Source: an uncultured Pseudomonadota bacterium | Lineage (GTDB): Bacteria > Pseudomonadota > Alphaproteobacteria > Rs-D84 | Direction: 5' to 3' | DNA length: 32,962 nucleotides | Assembly: GCA_902774305.1 (NCBI GenBank) | Contig: CACYHY010000004.1 | Coordinates: 1-32,962, forward strand | Shown: piece after piece, positions 16,905 to 25,526 of the stretch | How the letters are laid out: each line of letters begins with the position of its first letter | How positions within the stretch are numbered: position 1 is the first letter of the stretch | The notes under the pieces: generated by a model | Seen by the model: only the letters and a program-made list of their open reading frames with translations | Told to the model about the DNA's origin: nothing | The model's database searches: none | Program-made: the position numbers and the translations under genes

Positions 16905-19130
16905 TTAATCACCTGTACTTGTCGGCTTTTTCCAGCTTCTTAAGCATCCTTGACTGCCATCATTTGTGTCTCCGGCATCACATCCCAACGCCTTTAACAA
17001 ACAGGCCTCACGGATATCATAGGATCTGGCATTGGCATTTTGACCACGAGCAATCTGCATCAATTCTGCATCGCTGTATGGATTTGTTGCATTAGATGCC
17101 CTGTACAAGATTTCGTTTAATGTCACAACATTTCGACATGTATTCTTTGTATAATCTGAATCAAACGAACATCTTTCAAGATCATCTTTGTCAATTATAG
17201 CATTTGCCATCAGTGGTGACATATCGCAAATCATCGGTTCATAACAATGAGGGACATTGGAAACCTGTGCACAGTATGTTTTAATACGTGCGGATGACCA
17301 ATTTTCTTCATCCTCGTTTTCTGTATAGCAATCCCAAATTTCGCTGATACATTCATTAAAGTTCGTAATAGCCGCAACAGCATCAGATTTGACTTTTTCT
17401 TGTTCTTCGGTATAGAACTGCATACGTTTTTGACGTAATGCCTGTTCCGCAGCAATCTTTTGGTAATTGATGTTTTGTGCGGTGTTCTTTAACGCAGTAC
17501 CGTATGCATCACAAGCAGCATTGGCATCTAACAAATATTTCTGCATAATACTGCGACGTGCATCAGCCACAGGTCCACGCAATGATGCGTATGGGTCAGT
17601 TGTTGATGTTGTCCCAGATGTTGTTGTACTTGTTGAATAACCAAAACACGCAGCAGAAGACTTTGTTGTCGCATTTGTAGAACCGCGTTCATTCAATTCA
17701 ACCTCGCCATCTGATGAGATTGCAACTTTGCTGTTATAGTTAAATGGACAATTTGACGTAGCATTGTTTGCACATAATGTAGCTGTTGTTGTACCACCCG
17801 TAGAATTATTCACCTTGACCGTTGGTGGTGTTCCACAACCTTCGTAAATTCCGTTAAAGCAAGAATCCAAGACACGACCACAAACATTATTATGGGCATA
17901 TTGGAATAATTCATATCCCCATTTGTTTGCAAGTGTATCCAAATCTGTTGTTGTTGTTTCAGTTGTCGCGTTAATACCAGCCAAACCATTTACAACACCC
18001 GCAACAGCAGTATAACTTGTCAACAAATCATCATCATTTTCTTGGAATTGTTTTGCCAAATCTTTGGCATTTGCCCAAGCCTTTAATGATGCCAATATAT
18101 CAGATGATGATCCATCGATTTTGTCGATATCAAACCCGAAATCATTGCCATTCGTACCAGAGTCTTTACAATAATCTGGCATTGCACACGTTGATGTATA
18201 AAATCCGTGGGCATAACACCATTCTTGCACTTTGTTAGCATCAGCCGTAGCGGATGTTCCCCCGTATTGATTTATCATATCTTTATAAGATACACAATTC
18301 ATAACCTTTTCAGCGTCAGTCAATTTGAAAGCCTCGCTGACATCTTTACCTTTGGTTGAAATCAACAACGCCAATTGACCAGACAAACTGATAAGTTCTT
18401 CGTTTGCCTTTTCCAATTCTGTTTCAGCATTCAAGAAATTCGTTGCACGCCCAGCACAAGAGCATCTGCCCTTGGTATCACTACGCGCTGTACAAATTTC
18501 ATCCATACATGTGTAATAACTTTCCAAACATGTACTGTATGCATCAGCAGAAATCATACCTGTCGTAGAATCAATAATATTGGAATAATTACCTGTGTAT
18601 AATTTATTTGTCAGATAAGAAACACTGACCCCTGTGCCAGTTGAAGCACGCAAACCCGCACCAACCAAACTTACACGCGAAGGTGTTGTCGCAGTACGTG
18701 CAACCACACGTTGTGTTGAACGCGATGCAACACCGCGCATTGTGGTATTATCAGCATTTCCACGTGCCGCGATTGAACGTGGCGCAACTGTCGCAGTTGA
18801 ACGAGTTGATTTTTTAACATTTTGTACAGAACCATCATTACTGCGTACACTGATACTACGTGTTTTTATACTACGCGCATTAGAAGACTTTGTACCCAGT
18901 GTAGAACGCGATGCCCCCGTACGAGCAACTGTGCTGCGTGCGGTGGTTGTATTACGTGAAGATGCCATACGCGCAGGACTGACACGTGGCGCAGCAACCG
19001 CGGTTGGTGCAATTGGGTCACCATATGCCTTCATATCAGAAAACACCGACCACATCAGCAGACCACTGACTAACAAAAATACAGTCCCTATAGCATTCTT
19101 GCATGCATCTGTTATTTTTTGGTTTTTCAT
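16905..19130 (-). CDS. Exported Cys-rich protein with Arg/Ser/Thr-rich N-terminus, paralogue of the 816-aa protein
   Basis: A 741-aa protein of no known family. It has a hydrophobic export segment (about residues 14-32, possible cleavage at AYG|DP). About 125 residues of disordered, strongly basic Arg/Ser/Thr/Ala sequence follow, with Arg every four to seven residues and few Lys. Then comes C201-x6-C208-M-D-x2-C213-x9-C223-S-C225, with exactly the spacing of the 13578-16028 product. A helical segment (ETELEKANEELISLSGQL) and many further Cys pairs follow. The ending is QGCLRSWKKPTSTGD, without the Gly-rich tail of its paralogue. AGGAG lies eight bases before ATG. Probably extracytoplasmic and disulfide-bonded; function unknown. 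Confidence 0.75.
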   Translation of the reverse strand: MKNQKITDACKNAIGTVFLLVSGLLMWSVFSDMKAYGDPIAPTAVAAPRVSPARMASSRNTTTARSTVARTGASRSTLGTKSSNARSIKTRSISVRSNDGSVQNVKKSTRSTATVAPRSIAARGNADNTTMRGVASRSTQRVVARTATTPSRVSLVGAGLRASTGTGVSVSYLTNKLYTGNYSNIIDSTTGMISADAYSTCLESYYTCMDEICTARSDTKGRCSCAGRATNFLNAETELEKANEELISLSGQLALLISTKGKDVSEAFKLTDAEKVMNCVSYKDMINQYGGTSATADANKVQEWCYAHGFYTSTCAMPDYCKDSGTNGNDFGFDIDKIDGSSSDILASLKAWANAKDLAKQFQENDDDLLTSYTAVAGVVNGLAGINATTETTTTDLDTLANKWGYELFQYAHNNVCGRVLDSCFNGIYEGCGTPPTVKVNNSTGGTTTATLCANNATSNCPFNYNSKVAISSDGEVELNERGSTNATTKSSAACFGYSTSTTTSGTTSTTDPYASLRGPVADARRSIMQKYLLDANAACDAYGTALKNTAQNINYQKIAAEQALRQKRMQFYTEEQEKVKSDAVAAITNFNECISEIWDCYTENEDEENWSSARIKTYCAQVSNVPHCYEPMICDMSPLMANAIIDKDDLERCSFDSDYTKNTCRNVVTLNEILYRASNATNPYSDAELMQIARGQNANARSYDIREACLLKALGCDAGDTNDGSQGCLRSWKKPTSTGD

Positions 19131-19192
19131 AGAGCTCTCCTAAAACGGCTTAAATCCGCCATTTTTTTATATTTAAACCTTCACTTATGGTT

Positions 19193-19222
19193 ATTATACC
19201 ATTTTTGATTTGAGTGTGTAAA
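19193..19222 (-). promoter_or_regulatory. Promoter of the 741-aa gene
   Basis: TTTACA (19217-19222, 5/6), an 18-base spacer, and TATAAT (19193-19198) preceded by TGG, so an extended -10. One of the best promoters in the window. Confidence 0.65.
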
Positions 19223-19267
19223 GAGCAAAATTGATTGTTTAAACTACAAAATTTATGCAAATAAATA

Positions 19268-19296
19268 ACACCCCACAATATAAAATTATGGGGTGT
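19268..19296 (-). terminator. Terminator after the 167-aa gene
   Basis: Stem ACACCCCA / TGGGGTGT with a 13-base AT loop. The minus-strand tail TTATTTATTTG is only moderately T-rich. Confidence 0.6.
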
Positions 19297-19320
19297 ATAT
19301 ACAGTTCATAAACTATGTTT

Positions 19321-19824
19321 TTATTTTACGATTTCTTTCATAGATTTACCTGTTTCAACAGCATCATCTTTGACGGCCTTGGCTGTATCTTTCAATTCTT
19401 TACCTGCAGCTTTGGCTGTGGATTTAATTTCAGCTTTTTTACTTTTGAAAGATTTTTTTACTTCTTCTTTTTGCGCTTTCTTTTCTGCGACAGCATCTTT
19501 CGCATTTTGAACTTGTTCAGTCACAGCATTGGTAGCGCCATCTTTTTGGTCAAAAATCAATTCTTTGTTTTCTTTGATTGATTTTTTAACAAACTTTGAA
19601 CATTTCTTGGACAAAGATTTTACATTTTCAGACAAGCATTCTGTCAATGTCTTTTGACCCAACGCAATTTCTGGGCAGATTGATGTAATATCATCAGAAT
19701 TGCAGGCCTCGCTTAATGTTTGTGGTTCTGCTTCTTTTTTGAACAAATCACTGAACCAACCAGCATTTGCGTTTGATACCGCACCCATTACGCATACTAA
19801 ACTTACCAAAACTAATTTTTTCAT
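19321..19824 (-). CDS. Small exported protein with a GLG1-type Cys-rich repeat and Lys/Ala-rich helical tail
   Basis: A 167-aa protein with signal peptide (about residues 1-21, NANA|GW). One Cys-rich unit follows (CNSDDITSICP, then TECLSENVKSLSKKC), resembling the Cys-rich repeat of Golgi apparatus protein 1 (cys_rich_FGFR family). That repeat is also seen as single or few copies in bacterial periplasmic proteins. The rest (about 80-167) is a Lys/Ala/Glu-rich helix likely to form a coiled coil or a histone-H1-like basic tail. AAGGGG lies just before the ATG. It has its own promoter, and the repeat assignment is by eye. Confidence 0.7.
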   Translation of the reverse strand: MKKLVLVSLVCVMGAVSNANAGWFSDLFKKEAEPQTLSEACNSDDITSICPEIALGQKTLTECLSENVKSLSKKCSKFVKKSIKENKELIFDQKDGATNAVTEQVQNAKDAVAEKKAQKEEVKKSFKSKKAEIKSTAKAAGKELKDTAKAVKDDAVETGKSMKEIVK

Positions 19825-19863
19825 TTTTTACCCCTTGGTTAAAATTGTTTTCCTACATTTATA

Positions 19864-19893
19864 ATCATAAAACTTTATTGAAACCCTGGTCAA
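19864..19893 (-). promoter_or_regulatory. Promoter of the 167-aa gene
   Basis: TTGACC (19888-19893), an 18-base spacer and TATGAT (19864-19869), each 5/6 to consensus. It lies a few bases past the ABC transporter stop, with no terminator between. Confidence 0.55.
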
Positions 19894-19898
19894 CAACT

Positions 19899-21686
19899 TT
19901 ATTTTTCCTGCAAAAATCCGCCAGACTGCATTTTCCATAATTTGGAATACAGCCCCTTTTTACGCAATAATGAATTATGTGTTCCAGATTCAATAACCTT
20001 GCCTTTATCCAGAACGATAATTCTATCCATATTACGCAATGTTGAAAGACGATGTGCAATAACCAATGTTGTATGTCCAGCCGATAATTTGTCAAATGCA
20101 GATTGAATTGCGATTTCGGTTTCAGAATCCAAGGCAGAAGTTGCCTCGTCCAAAATCAAGATTGGGGCATTTTTCAGAAATGCACGCGCAATCGCAATAC
20201 GCTGACGTTGACCACCGGATAATTTAATACCACGATCACCAACCAATGAATTATATTTTTTCTCGGTGCTATTTATAAATGTATCAGCAGATGCCTCGCG
20301 TGCTGCTTCTTTAATTTCTTTTAATGTTGCACCCAGACGACCATATTCAATATTTTCACATATTGTTCTGTTGAACATTGTTGGTTCTTGGGGAATATAT
20401 GAAATATTTTCACGTAGTGAATCTTGTGAAACTTTTGCGATATCTTGGTCATCAATCAAAACAGAACCATGATTTGGATCATAAAAACGCATTAATAAAG
20501 TTACCAGTGTTGTTTTTCCTGCACCAGACAAACCAACAATACCAACACGTTCACCCGGTTTTATTTTCAAATTAAAATTACACAAAACATATTTACGACG
20601 ATATTTAAACGACACATCACGAAATTCAATAGCACCGCGCGAAACAAGTAAATTAGGCGCATTGTCAATATCGGCAACATCAATATCGCCTGCTAATTCA
20701 CGATATGATTTTGATGCACTGCTGACTTTATCAATAATATCAGGAATCTGGTTTATCAAGCCTCCGATTGCACCCATAACCGCAAAAAATACACCGATTG
20801 TAAATACAATATCTGCAATTGTCATTTCGCCACGATAATATAACACCGAACAGAAAAATAATGTTCCGCCAAAAAACACACTCCATAATGCACCGGGAAT
20901 TCCCCAAAAAATTCTATTTAAAAACGAGAAGCGAACCGATGTGTCGATTTGTTTTTTACGATGTGATTCCAAATATTTTTCTTCGCGGTGTGCACCAGAA
21001 AAAGATTTAACAATGGAATAGTTCGACAAACTGTCTACTAATTTTCCAGACAATGTGCTTTGGGCATTTGCTTTATTTTCTGATGCAGTTTTTAATTTTT
21101 TACGCATTCCCAACGCGAACAATACACGAAACGCAAATGCAAATAAAAACATAATTGCGACATACAAATTTACACGAAATAACATCCCAGAATTTACAAT
21201 AATTGTTATCAAAACACATACAGACCACCAAATAATATTTATCATTTCGGGAAATGCTTGAACATATGCGATTTGCTGATTAACCTTTCCTGGCAAACGC
21301 GATGTCCACCAAGACATACTCTGGGATTGAGTATAATTCGTCAATTCTGTTGATATTTTTTGAATAACATATGGTGCCCAATGATTATATAAAAACCAAC
21401 GCAATATCAAACATAACATCAAAGATATATCCAATACCACAATCAAAATTATTGTCGGTAAAATATGTTGTAACCATGTTAAACCTTCTGGAATTGGTGT
21501 TTCTAATGATTGCACCAACCATTTTTGATAAAAGGGGAACAACACATTATCAAATTGCATTACCAACGATATAATCGCCCACACAACAATTATCCACCAA
21601 TATCCGCGAAAAGCGTATTTTAAATAAAATTTCCAAAGTGATGTTGGTAAAACTTGAACTTTTTTGTTTGTCATATTTTGATCCAT
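19899..21686 (-). CDS. ABC transporter, fused permease/ATPase (ABCB/MsbA-type exporter)
   Basis: A 595-aa half-transporter that would act as a homodimer in the inner membrane. The permease domain covers about residues 20-320 with six membrane segments. The ATPase domain has Walker A GLSGAGKT (385-392), Q-loop IPQEPTMF, signature LSGGQ (489-493), Walker B ILILDEAT and the switch His in VIAHRLST (about 545). All catalytic positions are intact. The substrate cannot be assigned from sequence; lipid, drug or peptide export are all possible. ATG 21686 lies about 24 bases after an extended -10. No periplasmic adaptor gene is adjacent. Confidence 0.93.
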   Translation of the reverse strand: MDQNMTNKKVQVLPTSLWKFYLKYAFRGYWWIIVVWAIISLVMQFDNVLFPFYQKWLVQSLETPIPEGLTWLQHILPTIILIVVLDISLMLCLILRWFLYNHWAPYVIQKISTELTNYTQSQSMSWWTSRLPGKVNQQIAYVQAFPEMINIIWWSVCVLITIIVNSGMLFRVNLYVAIMFLFAFAFRVLFALGMRKKLKTASENKANAQSTLSGKLVDSLSNYSIVKSFSGAHREEKYLESHRKKQIDTSVRFSFLNRIFWGIPGALWSVFFGGTLFFCSVLYYRGEMTIADIVFTIGVFFAVMGAIGGLINQIPDIIDKVSSASKSYRELAGDIDVADIDNAPNLLVSRGAIEFRDVSFKYRRKYVLCNFNLKIKPGERVGIVGLSGAGKTTLVTLLMRFYDPNHGSVLIDDQDIAKVSQDSLRENISYIPQEPTMFNRTICENIEYGRLGATLKEIKEAAREASADTFINSTEKKYNSLVGDRGIKLSGGQRQRIAIARAFLKNAPILILDEATSALDSETEIAIQSAFDKLSAGHTTLVIAHRLSTLRNMDRIIVLDKGKVIESGTHNSLLRKKGLYSKLWKMQSGGFLQEK

Positions 21687-21709
21687 TTACTAAATCTTTC
21701 GTAGATTAT

Positions 21710-21718
21710 ATTATAACA
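21710..21718 (-). promoter_or_regulatory. Extended -10 promoter of the ABC transporter
   Basis: TGTTATAAT fits TGnTATAAT. The position for a -35 falls inside the ppdK terminator hairpin, so promoter and terminator are fused back to back. Confidence 0.5.
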
Positions 21719-21748
21719 AAAAACTCTCACAATCGTGAGAGTTTTTTT
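21719..21748. terminator. Terminator after ppdK
   Basis: Stem AAACTCTCAC / GTGAGAGTTT, loop AATC, with T runs on both strands, 17 bases past the ppdK stop. Confidence 0.9.
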
Positions 21749-21764
21749 AATTTTTCCGCAAAAA

Positions 21765-24425
21765 TTATTTTTTGCGTGGGAATTTAACAGCTGCCTGGGC
21801 TGCTGCCAAACGTGCGATTGGCACACGGAAAGGACTGCATGATACTGAATCAAATCCACATTGATGGAAGAATGTAATAGATTCAGGATCACCACCATGT
21901 TCACCACAAACACCCAGATGGATATTGTTGCCCTTGGTTGCGCGTGCTTTGGCCACAGCATCTTTAATCAACAAGCCAACGCCCAATTGATCGACAGATG
22001 CGAATGGGTCAGCAACATACACACCACGTGCACGATATTCATCCAAGATTTTGCCAGTATCGTCACGAGACATACCCAATGTTGTTTGTGTTAAATCGTT
22101 TGTTCCAAATTCAAAGAATTCGCAACTTTCTGCAATTTCGTTCGCCAAAACCGCAGCACGTGGCAATTCAATCATTGAACCAACAGTGTATGCGATTTCT
22201 TCGCCACATTCTGCAAATAATGCTTTGGCTGTTGCATCGATAACAGATTTAACGATATCAACTTCTTTCTTAGAACCAACAAGAGGCACTTCGATTTCTG
22301 GATGAACAGAAACGCCAGCTTTTTTGCATTCAATTGCAGCAGACAAAATCGCACGTGTTTGCATTTCGCAAATTTCAGGATATGTAATTGCCAATCTGCA
22401 ACCACGATGACCTAACATTGGATTAGATTCACGCAAAGCCTCGGAACGTGCTTTTACGAATTCCAAAGATTTACCAATGTGATTTGCCAATTCTTGCATT
22501 TCTGGTTCTGTATGTGGCAAGAATTCGTGTAGAGGTGGGTCAATCAAACGAACTGTGACTGGCAGACCATCCATAATCTTGAACAATTCGATAAAGTCTG
22601 CTTTTTGATATGGCAACAATTTTGCCAATGCAGCACGACGACCGGCTTCATCATCAGCCAAAATCATTTCACGCATATCTTGTATACGGGATGGGTCAAA
22701 GAACATGTGTTCTGTACGTGCCAAACCGATACCTTGGGCACCGAAATCACGTGCTTGTTTTGCATCTTTTGGTGTTTCAGCATTTGCTTTAACTGCCAAA
22801 TCTTTGATTTCATCAACCCATTGCATCAATGTTCCAAAGTTACCTGTCAATTGTGCAGACACTGTTGGGATTGCACCTTCGATAATTTCACCACGTGCAC
22901 CATCGATAGATACCCAATCGCCTTCGTGGATAACAACACCACATGCACATGTCATTGTTTTAGATGCATAGTCAATTTTAATATCCGTTGATCCGGATAC
23001 GCATGGTGTTCCCATACCACGTGCAACCACAGCCGCGTGTGATGTCATACCACCACGTGCAGTAATCACACCTTGGGCAGCGTTCATACCAGCAATATCT
23101 TCTGGGGATGTTTCTAAACGGATTAACATAACCTTTTTACCTTCGGATGCCCATTTTTCAGCATCTTCGGCATTAAATACGGCTTGACCAACTGCGGCAC
23201 CTGGGGACGCTGGCAATCCGTTTGCAATAACTTTCTTTTCTGCTTTTGGATCCAACATTGGATGCAACAAGTGGTTTAATTGGTCTGCACCAACGCGCAA
23301 GATTGCTTCTTCTTTGGTCAACAAACCTTCGTTTACCATTTCAACAGCCATACGAACAGCCGCAGCCGCAGTACGTTTACCGTTACGGCATTGCAACATC
23401 CATAATTTACCGTGTTCAATTGTGAATTCCATATCTTGCATGTCTTTATAGTGCTTTTCCAATTTTTCACGAACATCACACAATTCTTTATAGACATTTG
23501 GCATTGCTTCTTCCAAAGATGTACGTCCGGAATCGTCTTTGCTCATTGGCTGTGGAGTACGGATACCAGCCACAACGTCTTCACCTTGGGCATTAATCAG
23601 ATATTCACCATAGTATTTGTTTTCACCAGTGGCTGGATCACGAGAGAAACATACACCAGTCGCACTGTCATCACCGGAATTTCCAAACACCATTGCCTGA
23701 ACATTCACAGCGGTTCCCCAATCGCCTGGGATGTTATTCAATTTACGATATGTAATAGCCTTTTTGGACATCCAAGAACCAAACACAGCACCAATACCCA
23801 ATTTCAACTGTTCCCATGGATCTTGTGGAAATACTTTGCCAATTTCATTGCCGATTGTTTTGAATTGTTCAACCAATTCTTTCAAATCATCAGCTGTCAA
23901 TTCTGTATCGACTTTGTAACCTTTGGATTCTTTCATTTCTTCCAATTTGTGTTCGAACAAATTGATATCAGCACCCAACACAACGTCCGAAAACATCATG
24001 ATAAAACGACGATATGAATCATATGCAAATCTTTCATTACCAGAATGTTTTGCCAATGCCTTGACTGTTTCATCATTCAAACCCAAATTCAAAACTGTAT
24101 CCATCATACCAGGCATAGAAACACGAGCACCGCTGCGTACAGATACCAATAATGGATTTTCCATATCTGCGAATTTTTTACCCATAATATTTTCAATATG
24201 TGCAATACCGGCTTTTACCTGATCCATCAAATCGGACGGATAAGTATTACCATTTTCATAATAATATGTGCAAACCTCGGTCGTTACCGTAAAGCCCGCA
24301 GGCACCGGCAAACCAACCAAGTTCATTTCTGCCAAATTTGCACCTTTGCCACCCAGCAAATTGCGCATATCAGCACGACCTTCGGCACTACCATTTCCGA
24401 AAGTATAAACCCATTTTTGACTCAT
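21765..24425 (-). CDS. ppdK: Pyruvate phosphate dikinase
   Basis: Interconverts pyruvate + ATP + Pi and PEP + AMP + PPi. An 886-aa protein of full family length. The N-terminal ATP-grasp domain has GGKGANLAEM and SVRSGARVSMPGMMDTVLN. The swivelling domain has TARGGMTSHAAVVARGMG with the phospho-His (near residue 455). The C-terminal PEP/pyruvate TIM barrel ends GVCGEHGGDPESI, holding the catalytic Cys. AAAGGAG lies six bases before the ATG, a strong site suggesting high expression. It is a single-gene unit. In an organism like this it points to PPi-linked glycolysis or gluconeogenesis, as in some anaerobic or host-associated bacteria; direction cannot be told from sequence. Confidence 0.97.
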   Translation of the reverse strand: MSQKWVYTFGNGSAEGRADMRNLLGGKGANLAEMNLVGLPVPAGFTVTTEVCTYYYENGNTYPSDLMDQVKAGIAHIENIMGKKFADMENPLLVSVRSGARVSMPGMMDTVLNLGLNDETVKALAKHSGNERFAYDSYRRFIMMFSDVVLGADINLFEHKLEEMKESKGYKVDTELTADDLKELVEQFKTIGNEIGKVFPQDPWEQLKLGIGAVFGSWMSKKAITYRKLNNIPGDWGTAVNVQAMVFGNSGDDSATGVCFSRDPATGENKYYGEYLINAQGEDVVAGIRTPQPMSKDDSGRTSLEEAMPNVYKELCDVREKLEKHYKDMQDMEFTIEHGKLWMLQCRNGKRTAAAAVRMAVEMVNEGLLTKEEAILRVGADQLNHLLHPMLDPKAEKKVIANGLPASPGAAVGQAVFNAEDAEKWASEGKKVMLIRLETSPEDIAGMNAAQGVITARGGMTSHAAVVARGMGTPCVSGSTDIKIDYASKTMTCACGVVIHEGDWVSIDGARGEIIEGAIPTVSAQLTGNFGTLMQWVDEIKDLAVKANAETPKDAKQARDFGAQGIGLARTEHMFFDPSRIQDMREMILADDEAGRRAALAKLLPYQKADFIELFKIMDGLPVTVRLIDPPLHEFLPHTEPEMQELANHIGKSLEFVKARSEALRESNPMLGHRGCRLAITYPEICEMQTRAILSAAIECKKAGVSVHPEIEVPLVGSKKEVDIVKSVIDATAKALFAECGEEIAYTVGSMIELPRAAVLANEIAESCEFFEFGTNDLTQTTLGMSRDDTGKILDEYRARGVYVADPFASVDQLGVGLLIKDAVAKARATKGNNIHLGVCGEHGGDPESITFFHQCGFDSVSCSPFRVPIARLAAAQAAVKFPRKK

Positions 24426-24462
24426 GGTTGCTCCTTTAATGTTGATTAATTTTTGCTAAAAA

Positions 24463-24491
24463 ATTATGCAGGTCAAAACGCCATTTTGCAA
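24463..24491 (-). promoter_or_regulatory. ppdK promoter
   Basis: TTGCAA (24486-24491, 4/6), a 17-base spacer and CATAAT (24463-24468, 5/6), with a leader of about 30 bases. Farther upstream (about 24524-24540) an AT-rich stretch holds CCGGTAAATATCGG, an imperfect echo of the terminator at 24587-24619. Confidence 0.5.
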
Positions 24492-24586
24492 GTAATTTTT
24501 TTAATTTTTTTTTGTTTTATTTTTACCGATATTTACCGGCCTTTTTTAATATTTTTTATAATTTAAGTTTTGCACTCCTTTTATTC

Positions 24587-24619
24587 AAAAAAAACACCGG
24601 CATTTACCGGTGTTTTTTT
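24587..24619 (-). terminator. Terminator after the 24944 gene
   Basis: Stem AACACCGG / CCGGTGTT, loop CATTTA, with eight T on the minus strand. Confidence 0.88.
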
Positions 24620-24620
24620 G

Positions 24621-24944
24621 TTATTTTGCTTTTTGTTTATTTGCAATAGCAATTTTATAAAGTTTTTCAATTTCTGGTGCAACACTATCTGATAACACCG
24701 CGGTTGTTAATGTTAATACACTGCCTTGATAACTGCGTATCGAAAAATAGTTATATACATTACCGTATTCGTCTTTACGAGAAACATATCTGTCGGTTAT
24801 CTTGCATAAAGATTTTATTATTTCTACATTTTGGAAAGACAACGTACGCATATCGTCCGACACGACACAAGAATCACTGTGATTTATCAAAAAATCAACT
24901 GCTTCTTGCCGTTCTTCAACAACAGTGCGTCTTTTTCCTTCCAT
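24621..24944 (-). CDS. Hypothetical protein, 107 aa
   Basis: No family recognised. It is a soluble, mixed-charge product starting MEGKRRTVVEERQEAVDF, with two Cys, a possible beta-rich centre (YGNVYNYFSIRSYQGSVLTL) and a Lys/Ala-rich end. ATG 24944 is preferred over an upstream TTG because AAGGG lies about nine bases before it. It is 19 bases after the 24964-25302 gene and before a strong terminator, so the two probably form an operon. Confidence 0.6.
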   Translation of the reverse strand: MEGKRRTVVEERQEAVDFLINHSDSCVVSDDMRTLSFQNVEIIKSLCKITDRYVSRKDEYGNVYNYFSIRSYQGSVLTLTTAVLSDSVAPEIEKLYKIAIANKQKAK

Positions 24945-24963
24945 AAACAAAAACCCTTAAAAC

Positions 24964-25302
24964 TTAGCAACCGCAAGTTACACAAGCACAAGAATCTTCT
25001 TCAACACTAACAACTGTAACCGGTACATATTCGACAATAACAGGACGTGGTTTAACAACATAGTGATGAATAACAGGTTTCTTTACAACAACTGGTGCAG
25101 GTGTAATAACATGAGTTACTTTTGGAACTGTATAATCACAAGAAACTTCGGTAATAACTGCACGATGTTCGGCTGTTGCCTTGTCTAATTTTGCCAACAT
25201 AGCGGCATCACTGCAATTAGAAGTTGTTGTTTTGTAATATGTTGCAAATGCAGAATTTGTAATTAAACCAAACACAAGGGAAACCAAAATAATTTTTTTC
25301 AT
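24964..25302 (-). CDS. Small exported Pro/Val-rich protein with C-terminal Cys cluster
   Basis: A 112-aa product with a clear signal peptide (SAFA|TY near residue 20). The mature part has two isolated Cys (NCSDAA and EVSCDY), a repetitive Pro/Val/Lys/His stretch (TPAPVVVKKPVIHHYVVKPR), and ends EEDSCACVTCGC. The final four Cys in eight residues suggest metal binding or inter-chain disulfides. The His and Pro content fits an extended periplasmic or surface peptide. AAAGGAT lies seven bases before the ATG. First gene of a two-gene unit; function unknown. Confidence 0.7.
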   Translation of the reverse strand: MKKIILVSLVFGLITNSAFATYYKTTTSNCSDAAMLAKLDKATAEHRAVITEVSCDYTVPKVTHVITPAPVVVKKPVIHHYVVKPRPVIVEYVPVTVVSVEEDSCACVTCGC

Positions 25303-25339
25303 TTACGTATCCTTTATTTGTTCTCTCTCGCGCAGGGAA

Positions 25340-25367
25340 ATTATAGAATACATTTTTGATTTTGCAA
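25340..25367 (-). promoter_or_regulatory. Promoter of the 25302–24621 unit
   Basis: TTGCAA (25362-25367), a 16-base spacer and perfect TATAAT (25340-25345). The leader contains CGCGAGAGAGAA. Confidence 0.55.
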
Positions 25368-25439
25368 TAAAAAACTGCGGAAAATGTCCCTATGGCACGT
25401 TTAGAAAAAATAATACATAATATACTTGTCTTTTGATAA

Positions 25440-25525
25440 CACAGCCGACCCAAAAGTATTGCTTAGGGCACGGGGGTCATAAAGACCAGCAATGCCCCGA
25501 TAACCCAAAAGTATTGGTGGCGTTG
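25440..25525. other. Structured intergenic segment with a 14-bp direct repeat
   Basis: No coding frame is evident. The perfect 14-mer ACCCAAAAGTATTG occurs at 25448-25461 and 25503-25516. Between them, GGTC-ATAAA-GACC (25475-25487) forms a hairpin. GGGC (25466-25469) can pair with GCCC (25494-25497), and ATTGCT (25458-25463) with AGCAAT (25488-25493). The last two pairings cross, so they are either a pseudoknot or alternative states. An outer GCC/GGC closure flanks the whole. It is far more GC-rich than its surroundings. A weak plus-strand TATACT near 25425 and the fold-back terminator at 25527 would fit a plus-strand small RNA, but neither strand is proven. Confidence 0.4.
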
Positions 25526-25526
25526 T

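Noticed and set aside
23412..24017. 201-codon plus-strand frame inside ppdK
   Set aside because: Antisense to an intact, highly conserved gene, Phe/Cys/His-rich, with no ribosome-binding site or family match.
25440..25525. CRISPR array
   Set aside because: There are only two copies of a 14-mer, too short and too few, with no cas genes nearby.
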